From Xanthobacteraceae bacterium (GTDB lineage Bacteria; Pseudomonadota; Alphaproteobacteria; Rhizobiales; Xanthobacteraceae), in NCBI GenBank assembly GCA_019750915.1, contig JAIENY010000039.1, positions 22,267 through 86,266 on the forward strand: DNA of 64,000 nucleotides. The letters run 5' to 3'. Position 1 is the stretch's first letter; each line of letters opens with the position of its first letter. Made by a program: the position numbers and the translations under genes. Below, one piece after another: positions 28,614-37,322 of the stretch. The notes beneath the pieces are model-generated. The model did no database searches and was not told the DNA's origin. It was given only the letters and a program-made list of their open reading frames with translations.

Positions 28614-28629
28614 TTCAAACTCCGTGCCA
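28614..28629 (-). promoter_or_regulatory. Sigma-54 promoter of the nrt/nas operon
   Basis: Minus strand TGGCACGGAGTTTGAA: the -24 element TGGCACG is perfect, and the -12 element TTGAA differs from TTGCA/T at one base, with the standard four-base gap. It is about 170 bp before nrtA and about 60 bp before the terminator. RpoN dependence together with the upstream NtrC-like sites points to nitrogen control. Confidence 0.8.
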
Positions 28630-28723
28630 GTTTGCGCGCAAAGTGAATTACTGCGTATTTCAGGGATTTACGTAGGGAAACCTGATCGCGGTGATAACGA
28701 CCAACGGCTCGTCCAAGCGGCAA

Positions 28724-28759
28724 TGCACCAAATTCTGTGCACTGCATAAACCTTGTGCA
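28724..28759. promoter_or_regulatory. Two adjacent NtrC-like binding sites
   Basis: Minus strand TGCACAAGGTTTATGCA (28759-28743, 17 bp, standard spacing) and TGCACAGAATTTGGTGCA (28741-28724, one base longer than consensus). Both have the TGCA(C)...(G)TGCA half-sites of NtrC. They lie 95-145 bp upstream of the sigma-54 promoter, a normal enhancer distance. Confidence 0.68.
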
Positions 28760-28764
28760 GAGAC

Positions 28765-29928
28765 TTATCGCTTGAAACGGCTGACCGCAAAACCGGAAAG
28801 ATAATGGTCGATCTTTGCCGGATCAAAATCCGGCGCAGCAAACAGATGCGCTTTGCCAATGTTGCGGCGTGCCGCTGGCCCAAGAGCGCTGTCGAAAAGA
28901 TCAGGGCGGAAAACCCGCATCGCGCGGTCCAGCAGATCCTGGTTGAGGGGCGCCTGCCCCCACCGCACCATTTGAGCATAAAGCCATGCACCCTGGATTG
29001 GATCTGGCCGTGCCACACCATCTGTTCCGATCAGCAGGTGATGCTTGTTTTCACGAACTGCTCCGTCGGGCGAGATTCTCAATCGTCCGCTGATGGTGCG
29101 GTTGATTACCTCTGGGGGCACGCCGAGATACTCCGGCTGCGACAGGATCGAGAGCACCTCCTCCCGATTCTCCCCTGAGATGATGAAGTCCGCCGCACGC
29201 TGATGGGCGCGGACAAGCTTCACGACCGTATCCGGATTTTTCTCCGCCCAAGCTTGATTGATCGCGAGCACCTTCTCGACGGCACGGATCATGAATTCAG
29301 ACACCATATGCAGGATGTAGCCGACGCCACGATCCACGGCGATCGAGTTCCAGGGTGCACCGACGCAAAACCCATCGATCTGACCACTCGCAATGCTATC
29401 CACCATATAGGGCGGCGGAAGAACCACGAGACGGACGTCCTCATCGGGATCGACGCCGCCTTCGGCCATCCAGTATCGCAATTGATAGTTGTGCGCTGAA
29501 AACGGAAACGTCATGCCGAACGTCAGCGGCTCCAGGCCGCTCTTGCGCCGTTCGGCAACCACGCGCGCCAGTGCCTTTGCTGTTGCAACCGGATCGGTCG
29601 CCGCGCCATCCAGCATTGCCATCAATGAGGCGTGAAGCGCAGGCGACACCGTGATTGCGTTGCCATTAATGGCGAGATTAAAGGGCGCGATGGTTGGAAC
29701 CTTGACGTGTGCCAAGCCGAGACTTGAGGCGATGGCAACCGGCGCGAGCAGATGTGCGGCGTCGAACAGGCCGATATTGAGTTTGTCACGGACATTCGAC
29801 CACGACACCTCGCGAACCAGCGTGACGTCCAGTCCCTCATCCCTGGTGAAACCCTTGTCGACCGCAACGATCGTTGCCGCCGCATCGACCAGCGGAATAA
29901 ACCCGATGCGCAGCTGGGTCTGACTCAT
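28765..29928 (-). CDS. nasS: NasS, cytoplasmic nitrate sensor (NrtA-like)
   Basis: 387 residues, homologous to NrtA (LRIGFIPLVDAAATIVAVDKGFT; FSAHNYQLRYWMAEGGVDPDED; CVGAPWN) but with no signal peptide. Such cytoplasmic paralogues are NasS, which holds NasT inactive until nitrate or nitrite binds. It overlaps nasT by 4 bp (ATGA), giving coupled synthesis of the sensor-antiterminator pair. The gene ends just before the NtrC-like sites of the structural operon. Confidence 0.92.
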   Translation of the reverse strand: MSQTQLRIGFIPLVDAAATIVAVDKGFTRDEGLDVTLVREVSWSNVRDKLNIGLFDAAHLLAPVAIASSLGLAHVKVPTIAPFNLAINGNAITVSPALHASLMAMLDGAATDPVATAKALARVVAERRKSGLEPLTFGMTFPFSAHNYQLRYWMAEGGVDPDEDVRLVVLPPPYMVDSIASGQIDGFCVGAPWNSIAVDRGVGYILHMVSEFMIRAVEKVLAINQAWAEKNPDTVVKLVRAHQRAADFIISGENREEVLSILSQPEYLGVPPEVINRTISGRLRISPDGAVRENKHHLLIGTDGVARPDPIQGAWLYAQMVRWGQAPLNQDLLDRAMRVFRPDLFDSALGPAARRNIGKAHLFAAPDFDPAKIDHYLSGFAVSRFKR

Positions 29929-30512
29929 TTCAGCAACTCCGAGGCAGTGATAATCGACTGCGCGATCTCACCAATTTTCTTCTTCTCCCGCATGGCCGTG
30001 GATCGAAGCAGGACGTAGGCCTCGTCTTCGTTCAGGCCCTTGAGCTTCATCAAAATGCCCTTGGCCCGATCAATGACCTTGCGCTCCTCCAGGGCCGATT
30101 TGGTGCGGTCCAGTTCGTCCTGAAGCTTGGCGAAAGCGTTAAAGCGCGACACGCACAGATCGAGAATCGGCTTGATGCGCTCCCGCTTGAGTCCGTCGAC
30201 GATATAGGCCGACACGCCCGCCTCGACTGACTGCTGGATCGAGGCCGCATCGCTCTGATCGACGAACATCGCAATCGGCCGCCGGACTGCACGGCTGACC
30301 TGAAACATCTGTTCCAGCGTGTCGCGGCTCGGGTTTTCGAGATCGATCAGGACCACATCCGGGTCGATGGCGTAGATTCGGGCCAGTAAATTGTGCATTT
30401 CGCGCAGGTGCTCAACCGCCGAAAAGCCGGCGTCGCGCAATCCCTCCTCGAGAATCGCGGCCCGGATGGGGTTTTCGTCGACAATCACGATCTTAAACGA
30501 GGAATCCGCCAC
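29925..30512 (-). CDS. nasT: NasT, ANTAR-domain response regulator/antiterminator
   Basis: 195 residues from GTG 30512. An N-terminal receiver-like domain ([33 protein letters not shown]) is followed by a C-terminal ANTAR RNA-binding domain ([38 protein letters not shown]). The receiver keeps the phosphoacceptor-like Asp in VLIDLE but in this family activity is set by NasS binding. Predicted target: the leader hairpin before nrtA. The gene is divergent from rimO. Confidence 0.94.
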   Translation of the reverse strand: MADSSFKIVIVDENPIRAAILEEGLRDAGFSAVEHLREMHNLLARIYAIDPDVVLIDLENPSRDTLEQMFQVSRAVRRPIAMFVDQSDAASIQQSVEAGVSAYIVDGLKRERIKPILDLCVSRFNAFAKLQDELDRTKSALEERKVIDRAKGILMKLKGLNEDEAYVLLRSTAMREKKKIGEIAQSIITASELLK

Positions 30513-30615
30513 CAGCCGTCACTCTGCAATAAGGCATTTCACCCTAACATGCCGCCATGAGCGCCTTAAAGCCTTGTATTCGCAAGTGAACAGAGATAGC
30601 TCGTGCGCTTCTATC

Positions 30616-31950
30616 ATGCAGGGTCAAATGGATCAGGACGTCGCCCCAAAAATCAGCTTCGTATCCTTGGGTTGCCCCAAGGCATTGGTCGACTCCGAGC
30701 GCATCATCACAAGGCTGCGCGCGGAGGGCTATGAACTTGCACGCAAGCATGACGGCGCTGACATCGTGATCGTCAACACCTGCGGCTTTCTCGACAGCGC
30801 CAAGCAGGAATCCCTCTCCGCCATCGGCGAAGCCATGGCCGAGAACGGCAAGGTGATTGTCACCGGCTGCATGGGGGCTGAACCCGAGCAGATCGAGAGG
30901 GAATATCCCAACGTCCTGTCGATCACCGGCCCGCAGCAATACGAAAGCGTGCTCGATGCCGTGCATCGCGCACTGCCGCCGGTGCATAATCCGCATCTTG
31001 ACCTGCTGCCCCCTCAGGGCATCAAGCTCACACCGCGCCACTATGCGTATCTGAAGATTTCGGAAGGCTGCAACAACCGCTGCACCTTCTGCATCATTCC
31101 GAAACTTCGCGGAGATCTGGTTTCACGGCAAGCGAACGATGTGCTGCGTGAAGCCGAAAATCTGGTCAACGCCGGCGTCAAGGAACTGCTTGTCGTCTCG
31201 CAGGACACATCAGCCTACGGCGTGGATCTGAAATACGCGACCAGCCCGTGGAAGGACCGCGAGGTCCAGGCGCGCTTTCTGGATCTGGCGCGCGAACTCG
31301 GCGAACTCGGTGCCTGGGTCCGCCTGCAATACGTCTATCCCTATCCGCATGTCGATGACGTCATTCCGCTGATGGGAGGCAATATCCTTCCCTATCTCGA
31401 CATCCCGTTCCAGCACGCCAGCCCCGACGTGCTGAAGCGCATGAAGCGGCCCGCCGCGCAGGACAAGACGCTGGCCCGCATCAAAAGATGGCGCGAACAA
31501 TGCCCGGATCTGACGCTGCGCTCGACATTCATCGTCGGCTTTCCCGGTGAGACGGAAGCGGACTTTCAATACCTTCTCGACTGGCTTGATGAAGCCCAGC
31601 TCGATCGCGTCGGCTGCTTCAAATATGAGCCTGTTGCAGGCGCAACCTCCAACGTGCTCGACGGCACCGTCCCCGACGAGATCAAGACAGCGCGCTGGAA
31701 TGCGCTGATGGCGCGCCAGCAGAAGATTTCCGCCCAGCGCCTCAAGCGCAAGGTCGGCACACGCCAGCAGGTCATCATTGATGAAGTCGGCCCAAGCGTC
31801 TCGAAGGGCCGCTCAAAGGCCGACGCGCCACAAATCGACGGGGCGGTTTACGTGGCAAGCCGCCGGCCCCTGAAGGTCGGCGAAATCGTGACTGCAAAAA
31901 TTGAACGTGCGGACGAGTACGATCTGCACGGCAGCGTGACAGGCTTTTAA
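30616..31950 (+). CDS. rimO: Ribosomal protein uS12 methylthiotransferase RimO
   Basis: 444 residues from ATG 30616 (ATG 30628 also possible). A radical-SAM enzyme that methylthiolates Asp88/89 of ribosomal protein uS12. The UPF0004 domain begins [18 protein letters not shown], with cysteines also in [10 protein letters not shown] and VTGCMGAEP. The radical-SAM cluster motif is [11 protein letters not shown]. The C-terminal TRAM domain ends [31 protein letters not shown] identifies RimO over MiaB. It ends 7 bp from the convergent oxidoreductase stop. Confidence 0.95.
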   Translation: MQGQMDQDVAPKISFVSLGCPKALVDSERIITRLRAEGYELARKHDGADIVIVNTCGFLDSAKQESLSAIGEAMAENGKVIVTGCMGAEPEQIEREYPNVLSITGPQQYESVLDAVHRALPPVHNPHLDLLPPQGIKLTPRHYAYLKISEGCNNRCTFCIIPKLRGDLVSRQANDVLREAENLVNAGVKELLVVSQDTSAYGVDLKYATSPWKDREVQARFLDLARELGELGAWVRLQYVYPYPHVDDVIPLMGGNILPYLDIPFQHASPDVLKRMKRPAAQDKTLARIKRWREQCPDLTLRSTFIVGFPGETEADFQYLLDWLDEAQLDRVGCFKYEPVAGATSNVLDGTVPDEIKTARWNALMARQQKISAQRLKRKVGTRQQVIIDEVGPSVSKGRSKADAPQIDGAVYVASRRPLKVGEIVTAKIERADEYDLHGSVTGF

Positions 31951-31957
31951 AATCCCG

Positions 31958-32932
31958 TCACGGCTTCAGGATCGAAGCCCCGGTTGTCGCTCGCCCTTCC
32001 AGATCGATGTGAGCCTTGGCCGCGTCCTTCAACGCATAAGCCCGATTGATCGGAATATGCAGCATTCCGTTGATAACAGCAGCGAATAGCGCATCGGCCC
32101 CTTCGACAAGATCCTTGCGGGTCGCAATATGATCGGCAAGTTTCGGGCGGGTTGCAAACAACGAACCATGAGCGTTCAGTTCATTTATCGAGAATGGCGG
32201 CACCGGACCGGACGCATTGCCGAAGCTCACGAACAGACCGCGTGGCCGCAAAGATTTCAGCGATCCCTGGAACGTGTCCTTGCCAACGCCGTCGTACACG
32301 ACATCGCAAAGTTCGCCTCGGCTGATCTGCTTCACGCGCTCAGCGAAGTCTTCATCCTTGTAGAGGATGACGTGATCACAGCCGTTGGCGAGAGCCAGAT
32401 CGGCCTTCTCGCGTGATCCGGCCGTTCCGATGACGGTCGCGCCAAGCGCCTTCGCCCATTGCGATGCCAGCAGACCGATGCCGCCAGCAGCAGCGTGGAT
32501 CAAAACGCGGTTGCCCGGTTGTACCTGGAAGGTCTTGTGCAAGAGGTACCAGACCGTCAGCCCCTTCAGCATCAGGACAGCACCCTGCTCGTAGGTGATG
32601 TGATCCGGAAGCTTCACCAGCCTCTCGGCCGGCGCGTTGCGCTCGGTCGCATAGGCTCCAAGATTGAGATAGTAAGCGACTCGGTCACCCGGATGGAAAT
32701 TGGTGACGCCAGGCCCGACGGTCACCACCTCACCCGAACCTTCGTGTCCCAGCGTAAACGGCAAGCTCGGCGCTTTGTAGAGGCCGGTCCGGAAATAAAC
32801 GTCGATAAAATTCAAGCCGACCGCGTGCTGACGAATACGGACCTCGCCGGGACCGGGGGGCGGAAGTTCGACATCCTCGTATGTCATTACTTCCGGGCCA
32901 CCCAACTGATGGACCCGCACAGCCTTGGTCAT
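31958..32932 (-). CDS. NADPH:quinone oxidoreductase, zinc-free MDR family
   Basis: 324 residues, the length of QorA. Features: GLNFIDVYFRTGLY, LPFTLGHEGSGEV, and the NADPH-binding VLIHAAAGGIGLLASQWAKALGA region. The structural and catalytic zinc ligands of alcohol dehydrogenases are absent, as in quinone oxidoreductases. GGGAG upstream supports ATG 32932. The nearest neighbours suggest no specific pathway. General redox or stress role inferred from the family. Confidence 0.9.
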   Translation of the reverse strand: MTKAVRVHQLGGPEVMTYEDVELPPPGPGEVRIRQHAVGLNFIDVYFRTGLYKAPSLPFTLGHEGSGEVVTVGPGVTNFHPGDRVAYYLNLGAYATERNAPAERLVKLPDHITYEQGAVLMLKGLTVWYLLHKTFQVQPGNRVLIHAAAGGIGLLASQWAKALGATVIGTAGSREKADLALANGCDHVILYKDEDFAERVKQISRGELCDVVYDGVGKDTFQGSLKSLRPRGLFVSFGNASGPVPPFSINELNAHGSLFATRPKLADHIATRKDLVEGADALFAAVINGMLHIPINRAYALKDAAKAHIDLEGRATTGASILKP

Positions 32933-32985
32933 ATTTCACTCCCGCTTCTGATTTTCAGCAACGGAAGAATATCGCGAGCCTCTTG

Positions 32986-33738
32986 TCAACTTGGCGGTTG
33001 GGCGGAAACCTTCCGGGCCTGCTGTTTGGCACGATTTTTCCTTGCCAGAACGTTGAAAGCCTCGACCAACGCCGAGAATGTAATCGCCGTGTAGATGTAG
33101 GCGCGGGGAATGTGGAAGCTGAACCCGTCCGCGACCAACGCCACGCCGATCAGCACCAGAAAAGCCAGTGCCAGCATCTTGGTCGTGGGGTGCTCAGCCA
33201 CGAACGCCGAAACCGGCCCAGACGATACGTACATCACCACACATGCGATCACCACTGCGGCGATCATGATCGGCAGGTCCTGGGACATGCCAATCGCGGT
33301 GATGATCGAGTCGAGCGAGAACACCATGTCGATCACGATAATCTGAACAATGACCCAGAAGAATGCGTTGCCGACGTTGGGACCGGTGCCCTCTCCCTCG
33401 TGCGCCTCCATCTCCTGATGGATTTCGTGCGTCGCCTTCGCAATCAGAAAAAAACCTCCCCCGATCAGGATGATGTCACGCCATGACAGCGCGGCTCCAA
33501 AGATGGTCAGAACCGGCTTCGTCAGACCGATCAACCAGACCAGCAGGCCGAGCAGCATGATGCGAAATACCAGCGCCAGCGCCAGGCCAATCTGCCGAGC
33601 TTTCTTCGCTTGCGCCTCCGGAATTCGCGAGACAATCACCGAAATGAAGATGACGTTATCGATTCCGAGCACGATCTCGAGCGCGGTCAACGTCAACAAT
33701 GCGGCCCAGGCTTCCGGACTTGTCAGCAGATCGATCAT
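32986..33738 (-). CDS. TerC-family integral membrane protein
   Basis: 250 residues with seven or so hydrophobic segments. The TerC signature is clear: ALEIVLGIDNVIFISV near the N-terminus and VFSLDSIITAIGM in the middle, each with buried acidic residues. Members are linked to tellurite resistance or manganese export and to loading metal onto exported enzymes; the metal here is unknown. The C-terminus is basic. It overlaps the pcs gene by 4 bp (ATGA, 33735-33738), so the two are coupled. Confidence 0.88.
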   Translation of the reverse strand: MIDLLTSPEAWAALLTLTALEIVLGIDNVIFISVIVSRIPEAQAKKARQIGLALALVFRIMLLGLLVWLIGLTKPVLTIFGAALSWRDIILIGGGFFLIAKATHEIHQEMEAHEGEGTGPNVGNAFFWVIVQIIVIDMVFSLDSIITAIGMSQDLPIMIAAVVIACVVMYVSSGPVSAFVAEHPTTKMLALAFLVLIGVALVADGFSFHIPRAYIYTAITFSALVEAFNVLARKNRAKQQARKVSAQPPS

Positions 33739-34457
33739 GAACGTATCCAGTTGTAGGTCCGGAAACCAAGGTCAACGAACAGAATGTACAGTGCGATCGC
33801 GACAAGCGTGACCTTGACGGCGTTCCCGACATCGAAATTCATGATGAGGGCGAAAACCGCAAGCAGCGCCCAGACCGCGAGTAGCAGCAGCGTCAAGAAA
33901 CGGCCTCGGCGCGTTCGCAGCGGGTGGATGGTATGAATGGGCACGAACGTCAATACCACCAAACCCGCAAGGACGACCGACGCCCACGCCGCCGTCGGTT
34001 TCAGCAGGAACAAATAGAACGCCGCCGCATTCCACAAACCGGGGAATCCACGGAAGTGATTGTCATATGTCTTCATCCGGCGATCCGCAAAATAAAGCGC
34101 GCCGGACATGACGATCGCCAACCCGATCACCGGCGCGACAACTGGAGGCAACAGATGACTGGTCGCAATCGCATAGGCCGGCACGAAAACATAGGTCAGA
34201 AAATCGACCACCAGATCGAGGGTGTCGCCGGACCAATCGGGTAAGACGGTAACAACGTCGAGACGCCGTGCGATCGGTCCGTCGATGCCATCGACCAAAA
34301 GAGCCACGCCCAGCCAGGCAAACATCAACGACCAATGCTCACGGACCGCTTCAAGCAGAGCGAGAAAGGCCAATCCCGCCCCCGAGGCCGTCAAAAGATG
34401 AACGGCAAATGCGCGGGCGCGTGCACCAAAACCGAAAAACTTTGTCGAGTCAGTCAT
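33735..34457 (-). CDS. pcs: Phosphatidylcholine synthase
   Basis: 240 residues. The CDP-alcohol phosphotransferase signature is spread over DGIDGPIARRLDV and DWSGDTLDLVVDFL (the DG..AR...G...D...D pattern). The length and the FVPAYAIA context fit Pcs, which condenses choline with CDP-diacylglycerol in the inner membrane. This one-step route is typical of rhizobia and relatives that live with eukaryotes. Multiple membrane segments are present. Coupled to terC. Confidence 0.88.
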   Translation of the reverse strand: MTDSTKFFGFGARARAFAVHLLTASGAGLAFLALLEAVREHWSLMFAWLGVALLVDGIDGPIARRLDVVTVLPDWSGDTLDLVVDFLTYVFVPAYAIATSHLLPPVVAPVIGLAIVMSGALYFADRRMKTYDNHFRGFPGLWNAAAFYLFLLKPTAAWASVVLAGLVVLTFVPIHTIHPLRTRRGRFLTLLLLAVWALLAVFALIMNFDVGNAVKVTLVAIALYILFVDLGFRTYNWIRS

Positions 34458-34599
34458 TCTGCATCAAATGACTAGCAGGATTGCGCGCGGGTTGCACAGG
34501 CGATCTTGCGGCCTTCCGCCGCGGTGAACATGTCTTGAGATCGTAGCCGGTCATCGCACCGTCGACCAGCATATGAAAAGCTGTTATGCGGAACATCCA

Positions 34600-35790
34600 A
34601 TGAACGACATCCAATCAGAATTCGGTGTGGTAATTGTCGGCGGCGGCCCTGTCGGCCTCGCCACTGCGATCGGCATAGCGCAGTCAGGCGTCTCAACGTC
34701 TCTCGTTGCGAGACGCGCCGCATATAACGACAACCGCACGTCCGCCCTGCTCGGCGGCTCGATCGATTTTCTGCGCTCGCTGGGTGTATGGGAGGCTTGC
34801 GAACAACACGCCGCCCCGCTGCAGACGATGCGGCTTATCGACGATACCGGCCGTTTGATCCGCGCTCCCGAAGTGCGCTTCACGTCCGACGAAATCGGCC
34901 AGGAAAATTTTGGCTACAATATCGAAAACAGGATTTTGGTCGAGGCGCTGGAACAGCGCGCCAGCGGTCTGCAAGGCTTGATCCGTTTCGACGACGAAGC
35001 GGCGAGCATCGAGCCTGCAGCTTCACATGTCGATGTTGTCACCCAACAAGGCGGGGCGCTCAAAGCGAGGGTTGTCGGCGGCGCCGACGGCCGTCAGTCC
35101 CTTGCACGACGAAGCGCGAATATCGGCGTACGCGAGCAGACGCTCAAACAATCGGCGCTGACATTCAATGTCAGTCATACGCGGCCACACCACAGCATCT
35201 CGACTGAATTCCACACACCGAACGGCCCATGCGTGTTCGTTCCACTCCCCGGACAAAACTCGAGTGTGGTTTGGGTCACGACGTCCGAACGGGCGGCACA
35301 ACTGCGGGGACTGACCGATCAGGAACTTGGCGATGCGGCGGAGCGCCAATCCCACTCTATTCTCGGAAAAATGACCGCGGAAGGAGATCGCCACATCTTC
35401 CCGCTGACGATCCAGACACCCCACGCATTCGCCGCGCGCCGCATAGCGCTGCTCGGAGAATCCGCGCACGTTTTCCCGCCGATTGGTGCGCAGGGATTGA
35501 ACCTCGGGTTGCGTGATGCAGCGGATTTCATCCGTATCGTCAGCAATGCTTTCCACGCGGGCGTCGATGCTGGGTCCGACACGATTTTGTCTCAATATGC
35601 ATTGGCTCGGCGACTCGATATTACGACGCGTTCCGCCACAATCGAGATTGCGAACCTGTCTTTGCTGAGTGATTTTTTACCGGTTCATTCACTGCGGGCC
35701 GCGGGGCTTCAGCTTCTCAGCGCTGTCGGCCCGCTCCGCAAACTTGCAATGCGGGAAGGCCTCTCGCCGTGGTGGCGCCGGGCGGGTTGA
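34600..35790 (+). CDS. UbiH/UbiF/COQ6-family FAD hydroxylase
   Basis: 396 residues from ATG 34600. The FAD GxGxxG site is VVIVGGGPVGLATAIGIAQSG; the second FAD motif is ALLGESAHVFPPIGAQGLNLGLRDA. Members hydroxylate the ubiquinone ring. Which carbon is modified cannot be told from the sequence. It has no operon partner; it is divergent from pcs with about 140 bp between. Confidence 0.87.
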   Translation: MNDIQSEFGVVIVGGGPVGLATAIGIAQSGVSTSLVARRAAYNDNRTSALLGGSIDFLRSLGVWEACEQHAAPLQTMRLIDDTGRLIRAPEVRFTSDEIGQENFGYNIENRILVEALEQRASGLQGLIRFDDEAASIEPAASHVDVVTQQGGALKARVVGGADGRQSLARRSANIGVREQTLKQSALTFNVSHTRPHHSISTEFHTPNGPCVFVPLPGQNSSVVWVTTSERAAQLRGLTDQELGDAAERQSHSILGKMTAEGDRHIFPLTIQTPHAFAARRIALLGESAHVFPPIGAQGLNLGLRDAADFIRIVSNAFHAGVDAGSDTILSQYALARRLDITTRSATIEIANLSLLSDFLPVHSLRAAGLQLLSAVGPLRKLAMREGLSPWWRRAG

Positions 35791-35869
35791 CGGTCAGTTG
35801 GCATTACAATTGCAGATCAAATCTGCATAGCCGCCCCTAGCAACGGCCATAATCATGGTTTATCGCAGA

Positions 35870-36205
35870 ATGATGATCAAAGCACGCACCGCAAAATTTC
35901 AGATCGGCCAGATCGTTCGCCACCGGATTTTTTCGTTCCGCGGCGTGATCTTCGATATCGATCCCGAATTCAACAACACCGAAGAATGGTGGCTGTCGAT
36001 TCCGGAAGAGATGCGTCCAAGCAAGGATCAGCCGTTCTATCATCTGCTGGCGGAGAACTCGGACTCCGAATACGTCGCCTATGTCTCGGAGCAAAATCTC
36101 CTTGCCGACGAAAGCGGTGAGCCCGTTCACCACTCGCAGATATCTGAGATCTTCATCAAGGATAAAACGGGTGGCTACAGACCGCGGAATCCATCGCTGA
36201 ACTGA
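35870..36205 (+). CDS. hspQ: Heat shock protein HspQ
   Basis: 111 residues from ATG 35870 (ATG 35855 also in frame). The HspQ/YccV fold is shown by KFQIGQIVRHRIFSFRGVIFDIDPEF, QPFYHLLAENSDSEYVAYVSEQNL and the C-terminal HSQISEIF. In enterobacteria HspQ binds hemimethylated DNA and acts as a Lon substrate and specificity enhancer. It is followed by a clear terminator. Confidence 0.92.
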   Translation: MMIKARTAKFQIGQIVRHRIFSFRGVIFDIDPEFNNTEEWWLSIPEEMRPSKDQPFYHLLAENSDSEYVAYVSEQNLLADESGEPVHHSQISEIFIKDKTGGYRPRNPSLN

Positions 36206-36245
36206 TGCGGTAACCGCATCGCGCAAGCCGCCAAGTCTGGACAAA

Positions 36246-36276
36246 TAAAAAGCGCGCAGTTTCTGCGCGCTTTTTT
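36246..36276. terminator. Bidirectional intrinsic terminator between hspQ and the ialB-like gene
   Basis: AGCGCGCAG (36251-36259), loop TTT, CTGCGCGCT (36263-36271), then T6 (36271-36276). A-rich sequence precedes the stem, so it can also end the convergent gene on the minus strand. Confidence 0.92.
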
Positions 36277-36298
36277 AAATCTCTATATTCCAGTTCGA

Positions 36299-37075
36299 TT
36301 ACTGGGCCGGGGTCGCCGATTGGCTTTCCAGCTTCTGGCGCGCTTCGGCGGCACGCTTCTGCAGCTCCTCCTGCAGCTTCTTCTGGCTTTCCTCGTATTG
36401 CTTCGGATCGGTCGGAGGACCGTCATAGGCCTTCGCGAATTCTCCGGCCAACGGCATCGGCAGCGTCAGCGGCGCTCCATTCGAATTGATTGCCTGGACA
36501 ATGAGGTTCTGGCCTTTCTTCAAGTTGGCCAGAAGCTCGGGCGTCACTTCGTAATCCGACATACAGCCGTTGGCAAAGCAGATCACGTAGGGGCTCTGCA
36601 GCGGCGGGTTGTTATCGACCACAATGCGGGTACCGTAAGCGAGCTGCATACCGAGCGGCAGCGTGACGCGCAAAATCTTCTTCGGCTCGCCTTCAGGTTC
36701 GATGATCACTGCAGCAATGACAGGTTGGCCGGATTCGATTCGGCCGTCCTTGCCGGTGAAGCAAACCTGCTTCGCGTTGGCATCCTGACCCTTGAGACAG
36801 AACTTGGTCCAGGTTCCGTAGATCAACTGAACCTGTTGGTCACCGCCTGGCTGCTGCGCTTGAGCGGGCTGTTGGCCTTGCGCAGCGGCGGGTGCGGCAG
36901 CTTTCGGAGCCGCCTTGGGCGCAGCCTTCGGAGCCGCCCTCGGGGCTGCAGGTGCTGGCGCCTGGGCCTTGGCTGCGGCCGTGGTGATAGCAGCAAGCGC
37001 TGCAGCCGTCATAACCGTTGCGGCGAAACCCCGCGCGCGCGGCAAGGCCTGCGCGGCCAAGTTACGGAAACTCAT
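36299..37075 (-). CDS. Invasion-associated locus B (IalB) family secreted protein
   Basis: 258 residues. A signal-like N-terminus (ALPRARGFAATVMTAAALAA) is followed by an Ala/Pro/Lys-rich linker with three PKAA repeats (about 47-61). The IalB domain starts at YGTWTKFCLKGQ and includes VCFTGKDGRIESGQPV, LPLGMQLAYGTRI and ICFANGCMSDYE; the four cysteines probably form disulfides. The C-terminus is a charged helix. IalB was found in Bartonella invasion, but the family is widespread in free-living alphaproteobacteria. Periplasmic location inferred. Confidence 0.87.
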   Translation of the reverse strand: MSFRNLAAQALPRARGFAATVMTAAALAAITTAAAKAQAPAPAAPRAAPKAAPKAAPKAAAPAAAQGQQPAQAQQPGGDQQVQLIYGTWTKFCLKGQDANAKQVCFTGKDGRIESGQPVIAAVIIEPEGEPKKILRVTLPLGMQLAYGTRIVVDNNPPLQSPYVICFANGCMSDYEVTPELLANLKKGQNLIVQAINSNGAPLTLPMPLAGEFAKAYDGPPTDPKQYEESQKKLQEELQKRAAEARQKLESQSATPAQ

Positions 37076-37322
37076 GGAGAAACCCTTTCTGACTATCTGC
37101 TGCCACCAAGCCGGTGCGTCGCCAGTGAGACGTTGTCTCGGGGCGAAATGAGGCAGTTACGTGACACCCAATACGACCCGACGGAAATTGCACGCCTTCA
37201 TACATCGGTGGATGGAAAGATCAATGGCGCCAGAGCCTTTGAGCGTCCGTGACAGGCCGGTTAGCCGTTATTCGTGGTAATTATTTTTGACAAGAGGCCG
37301 AATCGATCAGATCTGCATCAAC

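Noticed and set aside
36899..36951. Short tandem repeats in the ialB-like gene
   Set aside because: They encode the Pro-Lys-Ala-Ala linker of the protein and are ordinary low-complexity coding sequence, not a CRISPR or mobile repeat.
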